DNA of 27,296 nt from a virus, in the IMG/VR virus record IMGVR_UViG_3300020478_000050, positions 1-27,296 of that record; one strand, given 5' to 3'. Below are positions 14,919 through 23,604 of the stretch, piece by piece. The stretch's first letter is position 1. The number at the start of each line of letters is the position of its first letter. The position numbers and the translations under genes were made by a program. Under the pieces are notes generated by a model, which saw nothing but the letters and a program-made list of their open reading frames with translations, made no database searches and was not told the origin of the DNA.

Positions 14919-16581
14919 GGAAGACGTTTATCTAGGTAATCCGAACCTGAAGAAGGCAAATGTGGAGACTAACTTCACACCTGATCAGGTACAGGAGTTT
15001 ATAAAGTGCAGCCAAGATCCTGTATACTTTATTAGAAAGTATATTAGAATTGTCTCACTGGATAAAGGTCTTATACCCTTTGACATGTATGACTTCCAAG
15101 AAGACATGGTGTCGAAGTTTCATCAAGATAGATTTAATATAGCAAAGTTACCACGACAGTCAGGTAAGTCTACTATCGTTACCTCATACTTATTGTGGTA
15201 TGTACTCTTTAATGATAATGTCAACGTAGCAATATTAGCAAACAAAGCAGCAACTGCTAGGGAAATGCTTGGAAGGTTACAACTTTCCTATGAAAACTTA
15301 CCTAAGTGGATGCAACAAGGTATTGTGGGTTGGAACAAAGGAAGTTTGGAGTTGGAAAATGGATCTAAGATCCTTGCTGCTTCTACTTCTGCTAGTGCTG
15401 TTCGGGGTATGTCCTTTAACGTTATATTCTTAGACGAATTTGCGTTCATTCCTAACCATATTGCTGATCAGTTCTTCAGTTCTGTTTATCCTACTATATC
15501 TTCTGGTAAATCAACAAAAGTTATTATCATTTCTACCCCTCACGGGATGAATATGTTCTACAAACTCTGGCATGATGCTGAGAGAGGTAAGAACGAATAT
15601 ACTACAACAGAAGTTCATTGGTCTCAGGTTCCTGGTAGAGATGCTAAATGGAAAGAACAGACCATTGCCAACACGTCAGAGGAACAGTTCCGAGTTGAGT
15701 TCGAATGTGAATTCTTAGGATCTGTTGATACATTGATCTCAGCATCTAAGTTGAGGACAATGACATATGAAGATCCTCTCACTAGTAATAAAGGATTACA
15801 GATATATGAAGATCCAATAAAGGATCATCAGTATACTATAACTGTAGACGTTGCTAGAGGTGTAACTAAGGATTATTCTGCATTTGTAGTTATAGATACA
15901 TCAACTATACCCTATAAACTCGTAGGAAAATATAGAAATAATACAGTTAAACCATTGCTCTTCCCCAATATCATTGAGGAAGTTGCTAGAGCATATAATC
16001 ATGCATACGTATTGATAGAGGTCAACGATATTGGTGCACAAGTTGCTGATATAATGCAGTTTGATCTTGAGTATGATAATCTTCTTATGTCTGCCATGCG
16101 TGGTAGGGCAGGACAGGTTATAGGACAAGGATTCTCTGGTACTAAAGTACAGTTGGGAGTAAAGATGTCCACTACTGTTAAGAAACAAGGTTGTTCTAAC
16201 CTTAAACAGTTGTTGGAAGATGATAAATTATTACTATGGGACTATGACATTATCTCGGAACTTACGACATTTATTCAGAAGGGACAGGCATGGGAGGCAG
16301 AGGAAGGTTGTAATGATGACCTTGCTATGTGTCTCGTTATTTTCAGCTGGTTGGCTACTTCCGATTATTTTAAAGAGCTCCACGACTCTGATGTAAGAGC
16401 AAGGATGTACAAAGAACAGAGGGAAGGTATCGAACAAGATATGGCACCCTTTGGATTTGTAGATGATGGTCTCGGAGAAGAGACTGAAGTCATAGATGGT
16501 GAGGTGTGGCAGACAGATAACACTGGTGGTGTTATGGATGAATATGGAAACCGTTCTTATATGTGGGAATACTTATCATGA
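14908..16581 (+). CDS. 17: Large terminase subunit gp17 (packaging ATPase and nuclease)
   Basis: This 557-residue motor pumps DNA into the prohead through gp20 and cuts the concatemer. The ATPase domain shows Walker A LPRQSGKST (residues 81-89), Walker B VIFLDE (172-177) and the coupling motif STPHG (about 210). The RNase-H-like nuclease domain starts near residue 305 with TVDVARG (Asp314), then VLIEVNDIG, and ends with the NDDLAMCL motif supplying further acidic residues. T4 gp17 has 610 residues; this one is complete and of cyanophage length. Its start overlaps the 64-residue membrane gene and its stop overlaps pyrE as ATGA. In T4 it directly follows gp16; here about 5.4 kb of accessory genes separate them. 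Confidence 0.95.
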   Translation: MAVKEDVYLGNPNLKKANVETNFTPDQVQEFIKCSQDPVYFIRKYIRIVSLDKGLIPFDMYDFQEDMVSKFHQDRFNIAKLPRQSGKSTIVTSYLLWYVLFNDNVNVAILANKAATAREMLGRLQLSYENLPKWMQQGIVGWNKGSLELENGSKILAASTSASAVRGMSFNVIFLDEFAFIPNHIADQFFSSVYPTISSGKSTKVIIISTPHGMNMFYKLWHDAERGKNEYTTTEVHWSQVPGRDAKWKEQTIANTSEEQFRVEFECEFLGSVDTLISASKLRTMTYEDPLTSNKGLQIYEDPIKDHQYTITVDVARGVTKDYSAFVVIDTSTIPYKLVGKYRNNTVKPLLFPNIIEEVARAYNHAYVLIEVNDIGAQVADIMQFDLEYDNLLMSAMRGRAGQVIGQGFSGTKVQLGVKMSTTVKKQGCSNLKQLLEDDKLLLWDYDIISELTTFIQKGQAWEAEEGCNDDLAMCLVIFSWLATSDYFKELHDSDVRARMYKEQREGIEQDMAPFGFVDDGLGEETEVIDGEVWQTDNTGGVMDEYGNRSYMWEYLS

Positions 16582-17168
16582 GCAACAATCAGACTAATTC
16601 ATGGGGAATGGCAGCAGAATTATTAGAGGAGAGTAAGTCTCCTTTTTTACGTGGTATAAAAAAGACTACATTGGTAGACTACGTAAGAAAATATGCATAT
16701 AAACATGGAGAGTTTACCTTATCCTCAGGGCAAACTACCCAACACTATGTTAATATGAAACCTATTATCCTGACAGGTACAGGATTGGGTCTAATATCTG
16801 AGATGATATTAGAATTAATTGATACTCATTGTGTAGCAGGACTAACCCTAGGTGCTGATCCTTTGGTCAGTGGTGTTGCTATGAAGGGTGGATTCGCTGG
16901 TTTAATTATACGTAAGGAACCAAAGGGACATGGTACCCAGTCCCAGATAGAAGGACCATTACCACCATTAGGTACTAAGGTAACAGTACTAGAAGATGTA
17001 TCTACAACTGGAGAATCTGCTCTGAAAGCAGTAAAGGTACTACGTGATAATGATTTTGTAGTAGATACTGTTGTTAGTGTGCTTGATAGAGAAGGTGGTG
17101 CAAAACAATTAATGGAAGATAATGGAATAAAACTATTGAGTTTATGTTATTTGAGTGAAATTATATGA
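16578..17168 (+). CDS. pyrE: Orotate phosphoribosyltransferase
   Basis: This 196-residue enzyme converts orotate plus PRPP to OMP in UMP synthesis. It carries the PRPP-binding motif VTVLEDVSTTGES (135-147), the flexible-loop signature RKEPKGHGT (112-120), TLGADPLVSG (90-99) and IEGPL (124-128), a combination typical of cyanobacterial OPRTs. The N-terminal loop reads GEFTLSSGQTT, where E. coli has a lysine in LKSG. I start at the ATG of the ATGA overlap with gp17; a GTG at 16563 in frame is less likely. Its position between gp17 and gp18 places a nucleotide-synthesis gene inside the virion operon. It probably supports pyrimidine supply during infection. No truncation is seen. Confidence 0.9.
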   Translation: MSNNQTNSWGMAAELLEESKSPFLRGIKKTTLVDYVRKYAYKHGEFTLSSGQTTQHYVNMKPIILTGTGLGLISEMILELIDTHCVAGLTLGADPLVSGVAMKGGFAGLIIRKEPKGHGTQSQIEGPLPPLGTKVTVLEDVSTTGESALKAVKVLRDNDFVVDTVVSVLDREGGAKQLMEDNGIKLLSLCYLSEII

Positions 17169-17407
17169 TGGAAGCATATAAAAATATAGGAGAGCAGTTA
17201 GAGTTAGAACATTTACTGCTAGTTGATAGGACATGTAGAACCTGTGGTCAGAGTAAGAATCTACTGGCAGATTTTTATATGACACATAAGGATAGAGGAC
17301 CGTTTCCTTCTGCTTATGCATACGAGTGTAAGGTATGTACAGTTAAAAGGGTAATGAGATCTAGGAATAAAGAATTAAAGAGAGAAGAACTATACCCTGA
17401 CTGGTAG
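17165..17407 (+). CDS. 80-residue zinc-ribbon-like protein
   Basis: It begins in an ATGA overlap with pyrE. Two cysteine pairs, Cys24-x2-Cys27 (CRTC) and Cys55-x2-Cys58 (CKVC), separated by 27 residues, make a likely zinc ribbon; the second is followed by a basic stretch (VKRVMRSRNKELKRE). Similar Cys4 patterns occur in small phage proteins and in the zinc part of endonuclease VII-like enzymes, but no nuclease residues are evident here. Possible nucleic-acid binding; the role is unknown. Confidence 0.65.
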   Translation: MMEAYKNIGEQLELEHLLLVDRTCRTCGQSKNLLADFYMTHKDRGPFPSAYAYECKVCTVKRVMRSRNKELKREELYPDW

Positions 17408-17411
17408 TTCA

Positions 17412-17429
17412 CGCTGGGCTTCCCCAGTG
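17412..17429 (+). terminator. GC-rich hairpin without a T-tract, between the zinc-ribbon gene and gp18
   Basis: CGCTGGG and CCCAGTG can pair (7 bp with one G-T) around a CTTC loop, 4 nt after the stop at 17407. No T-run follows, so it may be a processing site or a weak or factor-dependent stop and not an intrinsic terminator. Confidence 0.3.
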
Positions 17430-17443
17430 GAAAGTATGCTATT

Positions 17444-17451
17444 GATAAATA
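17444..17451 (+). promoter_or_regulatory. Late promoter of gp18, inside an inverted repeat
   Basis: GATAAATA lies 40 nt before the gp18 ATG, whose ribosome site is AGGAG at 17480. ATGCTAT (17436-17442) and ATAGCAT (17455-17461) are perfect inverted arms around it. Confidence 0.65.
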
Positions 17452-17491
17452 ATCATAGCATCCCAGTAATTGACTTCAGGAGTATAACCAG

Positions 17492-20266
17492 ATGGCATCC
17501 ACGCAAGTTTCACCAGGTGTTGTCGTCCTAGAAAGGGACCTCACGAATACCATAAACGCAACTATAGACAACGTTGCGGCAATCGTAGGTGCTTTCGAGA
17601 AAGGACCAGTAGAAGAAGTTGTAACAGTCTCCAGTGAGAGAGAACTTCTTGACATCTTTGGCAAACCAAACGACTATAACTACGAGTATTGGTTCAGTAT
17701 CGCTCAGTTCCTCCTTTATGGTGGTTCTGTTAAGGTAGTTCGTGCAGATAACACTTCACTTAAGAACTCTATCGACGCTGTAACTTTTACAGATACAACT
17801 TTCAGTGCAACAGATACTACTCTTACAGTAACATCTGCCACTGATTTCGACGTTAATGATTATCTGAAGATCGATGCTGAGATTATAAAGGTTACTGCCA
17901 TTTCTGGTCTAGACATAACAGTCATTCGTGGTCAACTGTCAACCTCTGCTGTATCACACAGTGCTGCATCACAGATTACTTTGATCGAAGAAGCAGGTTC
18001 TGCTAGTACAATCAATGAGGGTGCTACCTTTAACGAATCAGATACAACTCTGACTGTAACTTCTGCTGCATCACTTGGTGTACAGAACAACAGTTACATC
18101 TTTGTTGACTCTGAAATTCTACAAGTTACTAGTATCTCTACCAACGACCTCACAGTTACTCGTGGTGTTCTTGGTACAACAGCTGCAGCACATACTGATG
18201 GTACTGCTGTTAAGTTGCTCACAGTTACTACTAACAAGACAACTATTAATGAGCAAACCTCTTCAGGTTTGACTCCTCCATTGATTAAGAACCTTACTCA
18301 GTACGAATCAACTGTTGAGACAGGTGCTAACCAGTGGAAGTGGGCAGGACGTTCACCAGGAATCTACGGTAACTCCTTACGTGTTGTAATGACTGACGCA
18401 GGTCCTGATCAGGTTCTTAACCTTGCTGGTCCTACATCTGGTGCTGAGTGGGAATTCACTCCTGGACTCGATGTTAATGTCAGTGCTACTAACACATACT
18501 CACAAGTCTTTAACTATTCACTAATCGTTACTCTAACAGCAGGTTCTAGTTTGATTGGTGAGTTCGAAGCAGATAACTTTATCACTGCAAACTCTGGTAA
18601 CGTTACTGGACGTGTTGTTGCTTATGATAAGAGCACACGTAAGATCGAACTCGTTATCGATGACACCTCTGCTGATTACTTAGAGGTTGGTGATACAATT
18701 ACAGAACTAGCAAATAGTGCTGGATCTCCTGGTTCCGCAACTGGTGACCAAGCAGAGGTCTCACACATCCAGCGTCGTCTAGAGGTTGCACACTACGAAG
18801 ATTCTACTGACTTCGTTGTTAACCAGTCCATCTCTGATGACAACAGTGCATCTGTACAAATCATTGCTGTTGAGGAAGAGTACGTAACACGTTACTACGG
18901 TCCTAACCAGAAGTGGGGAAGCATTGCTGGTAGACCTGGAACTTCTGAATATGCCAAGCAGCGTGGTGGTTTCCAAGACCTCATGCACGTACTCGTCATT
19001 GACGGTGACGGAGGTATCACTGGTGTTCCTGGATCTGTTCTAGAGAAATTCCTTGACGTTTCTAAGGCAAGAGATGCCAAGTCTCCTCAAGGTTCTAACA
19101 TCTACTATAAGGATGTTATCAAGCTCAATTCTAACTATCTCTTCTGGGGTTCACACGAAGCGGCAACGATCTTCGATGTTAATGCTTCTGCCACTGGAGA
19201 CATAGGTGGACTTGCTGCTAACAGAAAGTTTGACTTACTCAAGAATAACTATGCAATCTTGAGTGTGGATGACCCTGCAGGTGCTAACACACAGGCAATT
19301 CCACTTCTTTATACCAAGAACTCTGCTACCCTGAAGTATAGCCTCAGAGGTGGTGTAGATGGTTACACCGTAGCAAGAGACAAGTTGTTTGACTCATACG
19401 ATTTATTCAGTGACCCTGAGACAGAGGAAGTAGATTACATCCTCCAAGGTCCATCGATGAGCAACTTCACTGATAGTGTAGCAAAAGCACAGAAGATGCT
19501 AGACATCGCTGCTATCCGTAAGGATTGCATGGCATTTGTTTCACCTCCTCGTGACCGTGTTATCGGAGTCCCTTCGACCAACGAGATTGTTGATCGTGTT
19601 ATCGAGTTCTTTAAAGTTCTATCAAGTACATCCTATGGTGTATTCGATAACAACTACAAGTATGTGTACGATAAGTACAGCGATAAGTATCGCTACCTCC
19701 CAATGAATCCTGACGTTGCTGGATTGACACTAAGTTGTGCTCTGAATCAAGAGCCTTGGTTCTCTCCTGCTGGATTCGCAAGAGGTCAGGTAAGAAATGC
19801 TATTAAGTTAGCATACTCACCGCTTAAGGATCACAGAGACAGACTATATGCTGCTCGTGTGAATCCAATCGTAGCATTCCCTGGGCAAGGTAATGTACTC
19901 TTCGGAGACAAGACATCCCTAGGACTCGCTAGTGCATTCGATAGAATCAACGTTCGTCGTCTGTTCCTAGTTATTGAGAAAGCTATTGCGACTGCTGCTA
20001 AGTCACAACTCTTCGAACTTAATGACGAGTTTACTCGTACTGGGTTTAAGAATATCGTAGATCCATATCTACGTGGTGTCCAAGCACGTCGTGGTATTGT
20101 AGATTATCTTGTTGTTTGTGATAGTAGCAACAACCCGCCTGATGCAATTGATCGTGGTGAATTTTTCGCAGAGATATTTGTGAAGCCTACAAGGTCTATC
20201 AACTTCATTACTCTGCAGTTCACAGCCACTAGAACTGGTGCGTCGTTCGCCGAAGTAGTTGGCTAA
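17492..20266 (+). CDS. 18: Contractile tail sheath protein gp18
   Basis: This 924-residue protein polymerises around the tail tube and contracts at infection. The N-terminal part (SPGVVVLERDLTNTINA, then NVAAIVGAFEKGPV, then SVKVVRADN) and the C-terminal half (KWGSIAGRPGTSEYAKQRGG through FVSPPRDRVIGV and RTGASFAEVVG) are the conserved sheath. T4 gp18 has 659 residues; the excess comes from an insertion of about residues 95-420. This insertion holds two copies of a small module (about 101-165 and 178-243, with TLTVTSA, ID-EI--VT and VTRG---T-AAAH), and then a segment near 351-390 like the gp14 module. The inserted part probably faces outward. Expression is from the late promoter at 17444. Confidence 0.95.
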   Translation: MASTQVSPGVVVLERDLTNTINATIDNVAAIVGAFEKGPVEEVVTVSSERELLDIFGKPNDYNYEYWFSIAQFLLYGGSVKVVRADNTSLKNSIDAVTFTDTTFSATDTTLTVTSATDFDVNDYLKIDAEIIKVTAISGLDITVIRGQLSTSAVSHSAASQITLIEEAGSASTINEGATFNESDTTLTVTSAASLGVQNNSYIFVDSEILQVTSISTNDLTVTRGVLGTTAAAHTDGTAVKLLTVTTNKTTINEQTSSGLTPPLIKNLTQYESTVETGANQWKWAGRSPGIYGNSLRVVMTDAGPDQVLNLAGPTSGAEWEFTPGLDVNVSATNTYSQVFNYSLIVTLTAGSSLIGEFEADNFITANSGNVTGRVVAYDKSTRKIELVIDDTSADYLEVGDTITELANSAGSPGSATGDQAEVSHIQRRLEVAHYEDSTDFVVNQSISDDNSASVQIIAVEEEYVTRYYGPNQKWGSIAGRPGTSEYAKQRGGFQDLMHVLVIDGDGGITGVPGSVLEKFLDVSKARDAKSPQGSNIYYKDVIKLNSNYLFWGSHEAATIFDVNASATGDIGGLAANRKFDLLKNNYAILSVDDPAGANTQAIPLLYTKNSATLKYSLRGGVDGYTVARDKLFDSYDLFSDPETEEVDYILQGPSMSNFTDSVAKAQKMLDIAAIRKDCMAFVSPPRDRVIGVPSTNEIVDRVIEFFKVLSSTSYGVFDNNYKYVYDKYSDKYRYLPMNPDVAGLTLSCALNQEPWFSPAGFARGQVRNAIKLAYSPLKDHRDRLYAARVNPIVAFPGQGNVLFGDKTSLGLASAFDRINVRRLFLVIEKAIATAAKSQLFELNDEFTRTGFKNIVDPYLRGVQARRGIVDYLVVCDSSNNPPDAIDRGEFFAEIFVKPTRSINFITLQFTATRTGASFAEVVG

Positions 20267-20312
20267 TCTATTTCTATGATTCCCGTTTCACGTATTAATT
20301 AAGGAGTAAACA

Positions 20313-20987
20313 ATGGCAGACATTAACGCTTCTACGAGGACCCCTAAGGGTCAAGTAGATGGAAAAATTATAAGAACCTCAATCAGTGACTTTAAGGCAC
20401 AGATTCAGGAACTAGCAAGACCCAATATTTTTGAGGTGGAAATTCAGTTCCCCTCATTACTAGAAGGCGGCACAGGAGGAGCACTAAATCTATCAGATGC
20501 AAACACTGCTAGAACTGGTGCACCTGCTATAGAGAATGAGAAAGCAAAGGAGATTTCTACATTCCTTGTTAAGGCAGCAAATTTACCTGCTGCTAACATA
20601 GGAGTTATCGAAGTTCCATTCAGAGGTCGTGTTCTAAAGATCGCTGGAGACAGAACATACGAACCATGGCAAGTTACTGTTCTTAACGACGAACAGTTCC
20701 GTCTACGTCGCAAGTTCGAAGTTTGGTCAGAAGCAATCCAACAGCTACAGACTAATCTATCTTCTGCAACTAGCATTGCTTCCTATCAGTCAACTGCTAG
20801 AGTCCTACAGCAAAATCGTCAAGGTAAGTTTGCTGCTGGTTACAAATTCGATGGAATTTGGCCATCAACAATCTCCGCAATCGATCTTGCATGGGATTCC
20901 AACGATGCTCCTGAGGAGTATACAGTTGAGTTCCAAGTACAATACTGGGAGCCATGTGATGACAAAGATACTCCTGGTGCTAAGTAG
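20313..20987 (+). CDS. 19: Tail tube protein gp19
   Basis: This 224-residue protein stacks as hexamers to form the inner tail tube. Landmarks are SDFKAQIQELARPNIFEVEI, LVKAANLPAANIGVIEVPFRGR-LK-AGDRTY, WQVTVLNDEQFRLRRKFE-W and the C-terminal DLAWDSNDAPEEYTVEFQVQYWE. Cyanophage gp19 is longer than the T4 protein (163 residues), mainly through loops near residues 50-75. A good ribosome site, AAGGAG, ends 7 nt before the ATG. No separate late octamer is visible in the 46-nt gap after gp18, so it is probably transcribed with gp18. Confidence 0.92.
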   Translation: MADINASTRTPKGQVDGKIIRTSISDFKAQIQELARPNIFEVEIQFPSLLEGGTGGALNLSDANTARTGAPAIENEKAKEISTFLVKAANLPAANIGVIEVPFRGRVLKIAGDRTYEPWQVTVLNDEQFRLRRKFEVWSEAIQQLQTNLSSATSIASYQSTARVLQQNRQGKFAAGYKFDGIWPSTISAIDLAWDSNDAPEEYTVEFQVQYWEPCDDKDTPGAK

Positions 20988-20998
20988 TACTTTCGAAA

Positions 20999-21021
20999 CT
21001 ATCATAAATAACTTATGATAG
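20999..21021 (+). promoter_or_regulatory. Late promoter of gp20 inside a perfect 9-bp inverted repeat
   Basis: CTATCATAA and TTATGATAG are perfect arms around ATAAC. The octamer CATAAATA (21003-21010) spans the left arm and loop, 27 nt before the gp20 ATG. Confidence 0.6.
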
Positions 21022-21037
21022 GACTGAAACGGGAATA

Positions 21038-22651
21038 ATGTCTCAATTATTTGGTTATTCATTAGACAGGAAGAAGGGGAAGAAAAATGCCCCTTCTTTC
21101 GTGCGTAAAGAATCTGACGACGCAGCATCACCAATTGCAGCAGGTGGATACTTTGGGCAGTACGTCGAGATGGGTGACGCTGCTAACAAGGCAAGCGAGG
21201 CAGACTTAGTTGGAAGGTATAGAGAGATGTCTCTGCACCCAGAGGCAGACTCTGCAATTGCCGATGTTGTTAATGAAGCAATCGCAGGAGATCTCAATGA
21301 TCATCCTGTAGATATAGACCTTCAGAACATGAAGGTATCTCAAGCTCTTAAGAATAGAATTAGAGAAGAGTTCGAGAATGTATTAGTACTTTTAGACTTC
21401 GATAAGAAGGCATATGATATCTTTCGTAGATGGTACATCGACGGAAGACTTTTTTATCATAAGATGATCAACGTTGACAATCCCTCTGAAGGTATTACAG
21501 AACTGAGGTATATTGATCCACGTAAGATCAAGAAAGTAATAGAATTTGACAAGCCGAAGGATCGGCAAGTCCAAATGGTTGACCCACAAGTGTCAACAAT
21601 GATACCTAAGTCGGTAGAATATTACATTTATTCACCAAAAGGGTTAAAAGGGTATGAGAATAATGGAATAAAAATAGCACCTGATGCTATCACATATGCC
21701 CACTCAGGGCAATTGGATATGCAAAGGAACTATGTTCTTTCTCATCTCCACAAAGCAATTAAAGCACTCAATCAACTCCGCATGATTGAGGATAGTCTGG
21801 TAATCTATAGACTATCTCGTGCACCTGAGCGTAGAATATTCTACATTGATGTAGGTAACTTACCCAAGCAGAAAGCAGAACAATATCTGCGTGAGGTAAT
21901 GTCTCGCTATAGGAATAAGTTGGTATATAATGCTGACACTGGTGAGATTCGTGACGACAAGAAGTTCATGTCCATGTTGGAGGACTTCTGGTTACCACGT
22001 AGAGAAGGTGGTAGAGGAACTGAGATCTCTACACTACCAGGTGGTCAGAACTTAGGTGAACTAGAGGATGTTAAGTATTTCCAGAAGAAACTTTATCGTG
22101 CATTAAATGTACCTGAGTCTCGTTTAGAGTCAGAGAGTTCATTTAATGTTGGTAGATCTGCGGAAATTACAAGAGACGAAGTTAAGTTCCAGAAGTTTGT
22201 AGTCAGACTTCGTAAGAAGTTTACTGATCTTTTTGATGACTTACTCAAGACTCAACTAGTACTCAAGGGTGTAGTTAGTTTAGATGAGTGGGAAGATCTA
22301 AAAGAACACGTTCAGTATAATTTCATTGCTGACAACTACTTCTCTGAAATGAAAGAGAAGGAAGTAATGAACGAGAGGTTAGCTCTTCTCGCTCAAATGG
22401 ATCCTTTTGTAGGTAAATATTTCAGTTTAGAGTACTTACGTCGCTATATACTTAAGCAGACTGATTCCGAGTTCGGTGAAATAGACGAACAAATGGCATC
22501 AGAAGTCGAAGCGGGACTAGCAATACCTCCCGTAGAGATGCAGAAATTAGAATTAGCCCAGATGGAGATGGCGTTGCAACCGCCCGAACCTGAACCAGTA
22601 GAAGAGGAGCCAACTATGGATCCTAAGGACTACAAAAAGGGAGATATCTAA
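21038..22651 (+). CDS. 20: Portal vertex protein gp20
   Basis: This 537-residue portal is the dodecameric ring through which DNA enters and leaves the head. It matches the cyanophage gp20 marker gene: VGRYREMSLHPEADSAIADV, then RWYIDGRLFYHKMIN, then IDPRKIKKV, then NQLRMIEDSLVIYRLSRAPERR, then FWLPRREGGRGTEISTLPGGQ, then LYRALNVPESRL. The C-terminus is acidic and proline-rich (QPPEPEPVEEEPTMD). It is followed by the prohead core/protease/scaffold/capsid genes in T4 order. Cyanophage diversity surveys use this gene, so the stretch can place the phage phylogenetically. Confidence 0.96.
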   Translation: MSQLFGYSLDRKKGKKNAPSFVRKESDDAASPIAAGGYFGQYVEMGDAANKASEADLVGRYREMSLHPEADSAIADVVNEAIAGDLNDHPVDIDLQNMKVSQALKNRIREEFENVLVLLDFDKKAYDIFRRWYIDGRLFYHKMINVDNPSEGITELRYIDPRKIKKVIEFDKPKDRQVQMVDPQVSTMIPKSVEYYIYSPKGLKGYENNGIKIAPDAITYAHSGQLDMQRNYVLSHLHKAIKALNQLRMIEDSLVIYRLSRAPERRIFYIDVGNLPKQKAEQYLREVMSRYRNKLVYNADTGEIRDDKKFMSMLEDFWLPRREGGRGTEISTLPGGQNLGELEDVKYFQKKLYRALNVPESRLESESSFNVGRSAEITRDEVKFQKFVVRLRKKFTDLFDDLLKTQLVLKGVVSLDEWEDLKEHVQYNFIADNYFSEMKEKEVMNERLALLAQMDPFVGKYFSLEYLRRYILKQTDSEFGEIDEQMASEVEAGLAIPPVEMQKLELAQMEMALQPPEPEPVEEEPTMDPKDYKKGDI

Positions 22652-22654
22652 ATA
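22647..22654 (+). promoter_or_regulatory. Weak late-promoter-like octamer (TCTAAATA)
   Basis: TCTAAATA overlaps the gp20 stop codon, 21 nt before the ATG at 22676. It departs from nATAAATA at one position, so support is weak. Confidence 0.3.
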
Positions 22655-22675
22655 GTATTATACGAATCTTAAATC

Positions 22676-22939
22676 ATGCCATCAGAACCAGCACTTGACA
22701 TCGTAAATTCCGTATTTGCAGGTCAGAAAGACCTGTCAGATTACGTTGATTCTCGTATGAAAGAACTAGCCGTCGATAGTATAGAGACACTTAAGAAAGA
22801 CATTGGTAAAACAATGTTTGCTCCTACTCCCGACGAGCCAGAGGAAGAGGAATCTTCTACAGAAGAACCCGAAACCGCCGTTGCAACAGCAGAACCAGAG
22901 GAACCTACAGATGAAACTGATAACAGAACAGATCAATGA
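22676..22939 (+). CDS. Prohead core protein, gp67-like
   Basis: This 87-residue protein has a helical N-terminus (FAGQKDLSDYVDSRMKELAVDSIETLKKDIGKTMF) and a very acidic tail (PDEPEEEESSTEEPE and onward). Position between gp20 and gp21, small size and the acidic tail match T4 gp67, an internal core protein cleaved during head maturation; sequence identity to T4 gp67 is not evident to me. The last 29 nt overlap the gp21 start. It could equally take the place of gp68. Confidence 0.65.
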   Translation: MPSEPALDIVNSVFAGQKDLSDYVDSRMKELAVDSIETLKKDIGKTMFAPTPDEPEEEESSTEEPETAVATAEPEEPTDETDNRTDQ

Positions 22940-23555
22940 TACTAAGGTTATCACCGAAGGTAAAGGCTCTAATAAAAGAACCTTTATTGAGGGTGTGTTC
23001 TTGCAGGGAGCAATAAAAAATCGTAATGGACGTATGTATCCACTCCAAACTCTTACTAAAGAGGTGGAGAAGTACAACGAAAATTACATTAAAAAAGGTC
23101 GTGCGATGGGAGAACTAGGACACCCTGATGGTCCTACTATCAATCTAGACCGTGTGTCACATCTAATTACTTCTCTTAGACAAGAGGGTAATAACTACGT
23201 AGGTAAGGCACGTATATTAGACACTCCTATGGGACGTGTCGCTAAAGAATTACTCGATGAAGGCATTAAGCTCGGTGTGTCTTCACGGGGACTCGGTTCG
23301 ATTAAAGAAGAGAACGGAGTAAAAGTAGTATGTGATGATTTTGTTCTCGCTACTGCTGCTGATATTGTTGCTGATCCATCTGCACCTGATGCTTTCGTAA
23401 ATGGAATCATGGAAGGTAAGGAATGGGTTTGGAGTAATGGAGGCATTTCTGAACAAAAACTTGACTCAATTAAGTCAAGAATTGATCAAGCTTCACGGAC
23501 TCAAATTGCAGAAAGAAAGGTTTCCGCATTTAATGAGTTCTTGCAAAGTTTGTAA
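22911..23555 (+). CDS. 21: Prohead core protease gp21
   Basis: This 214-residue serine protease is assembled in the prohead core and cuts head proteins after hydrophobic-x-Glu sites. Conserved features are KNRNGRMYP, GRAMGELGHPDGPTINLDRVSH (His71 and His84 are candidates for the catalytic histidine) and LGVSSRGLGS (Ser124/Ser125, one of which is the nucleophile). The frame extends upstream to 22803, but the ATG at 22911 gives the family N-terminus MKLITEQIND and is preceded by GAGGA. The C-terminus (AFNEFLQSL) is normal. Confidence 0.92.
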   Translation: MKLITEQINDTKVITEGKGSNKRTFIEGVFLQGAIKNRNGRMYPLQTLTKEVEKYNENYIKKGRAMGELGHPDGPTINLDRVSHLITSLRQEGNNYVGKARILDTPMGRVAKELLDEGIKLGVSSRGLGSIKEENGVKVVCDDFVLATAADIVADPSAPDAFVNGIMEGKEWVWSNGGISEQKLDSIKSRIDQASRTQIAERKVSAFNEFLQSL

Positions 23556-23557
23556 GT

Positions 23558-23565
23558 TATAAATA
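23558..23565 (+). promoter_or_regulatory. Late promoter of gp22 (TATAAATA)
   Basis: This is a perfect TATAAATA, 39 nt before the gp22 ATG and directly after the gp21 stop. A strong ribosome site, GAGGAG, lies between it and the start. Confidence 0.7.
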
Positions 23566-23604
23566 ATTAGAGCAAATCACCTGTTTGTACGAGGAGACAA
23601 CGAA

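Noticed and set aside
22803-22910. Upstream extension of gp21
   Set aside because: It overlaps the acidic prohead core gene and reads as Gln/Leu-rich out-of-frame sequence; ATG 22911 has a ribosome site and the family N-terminus.
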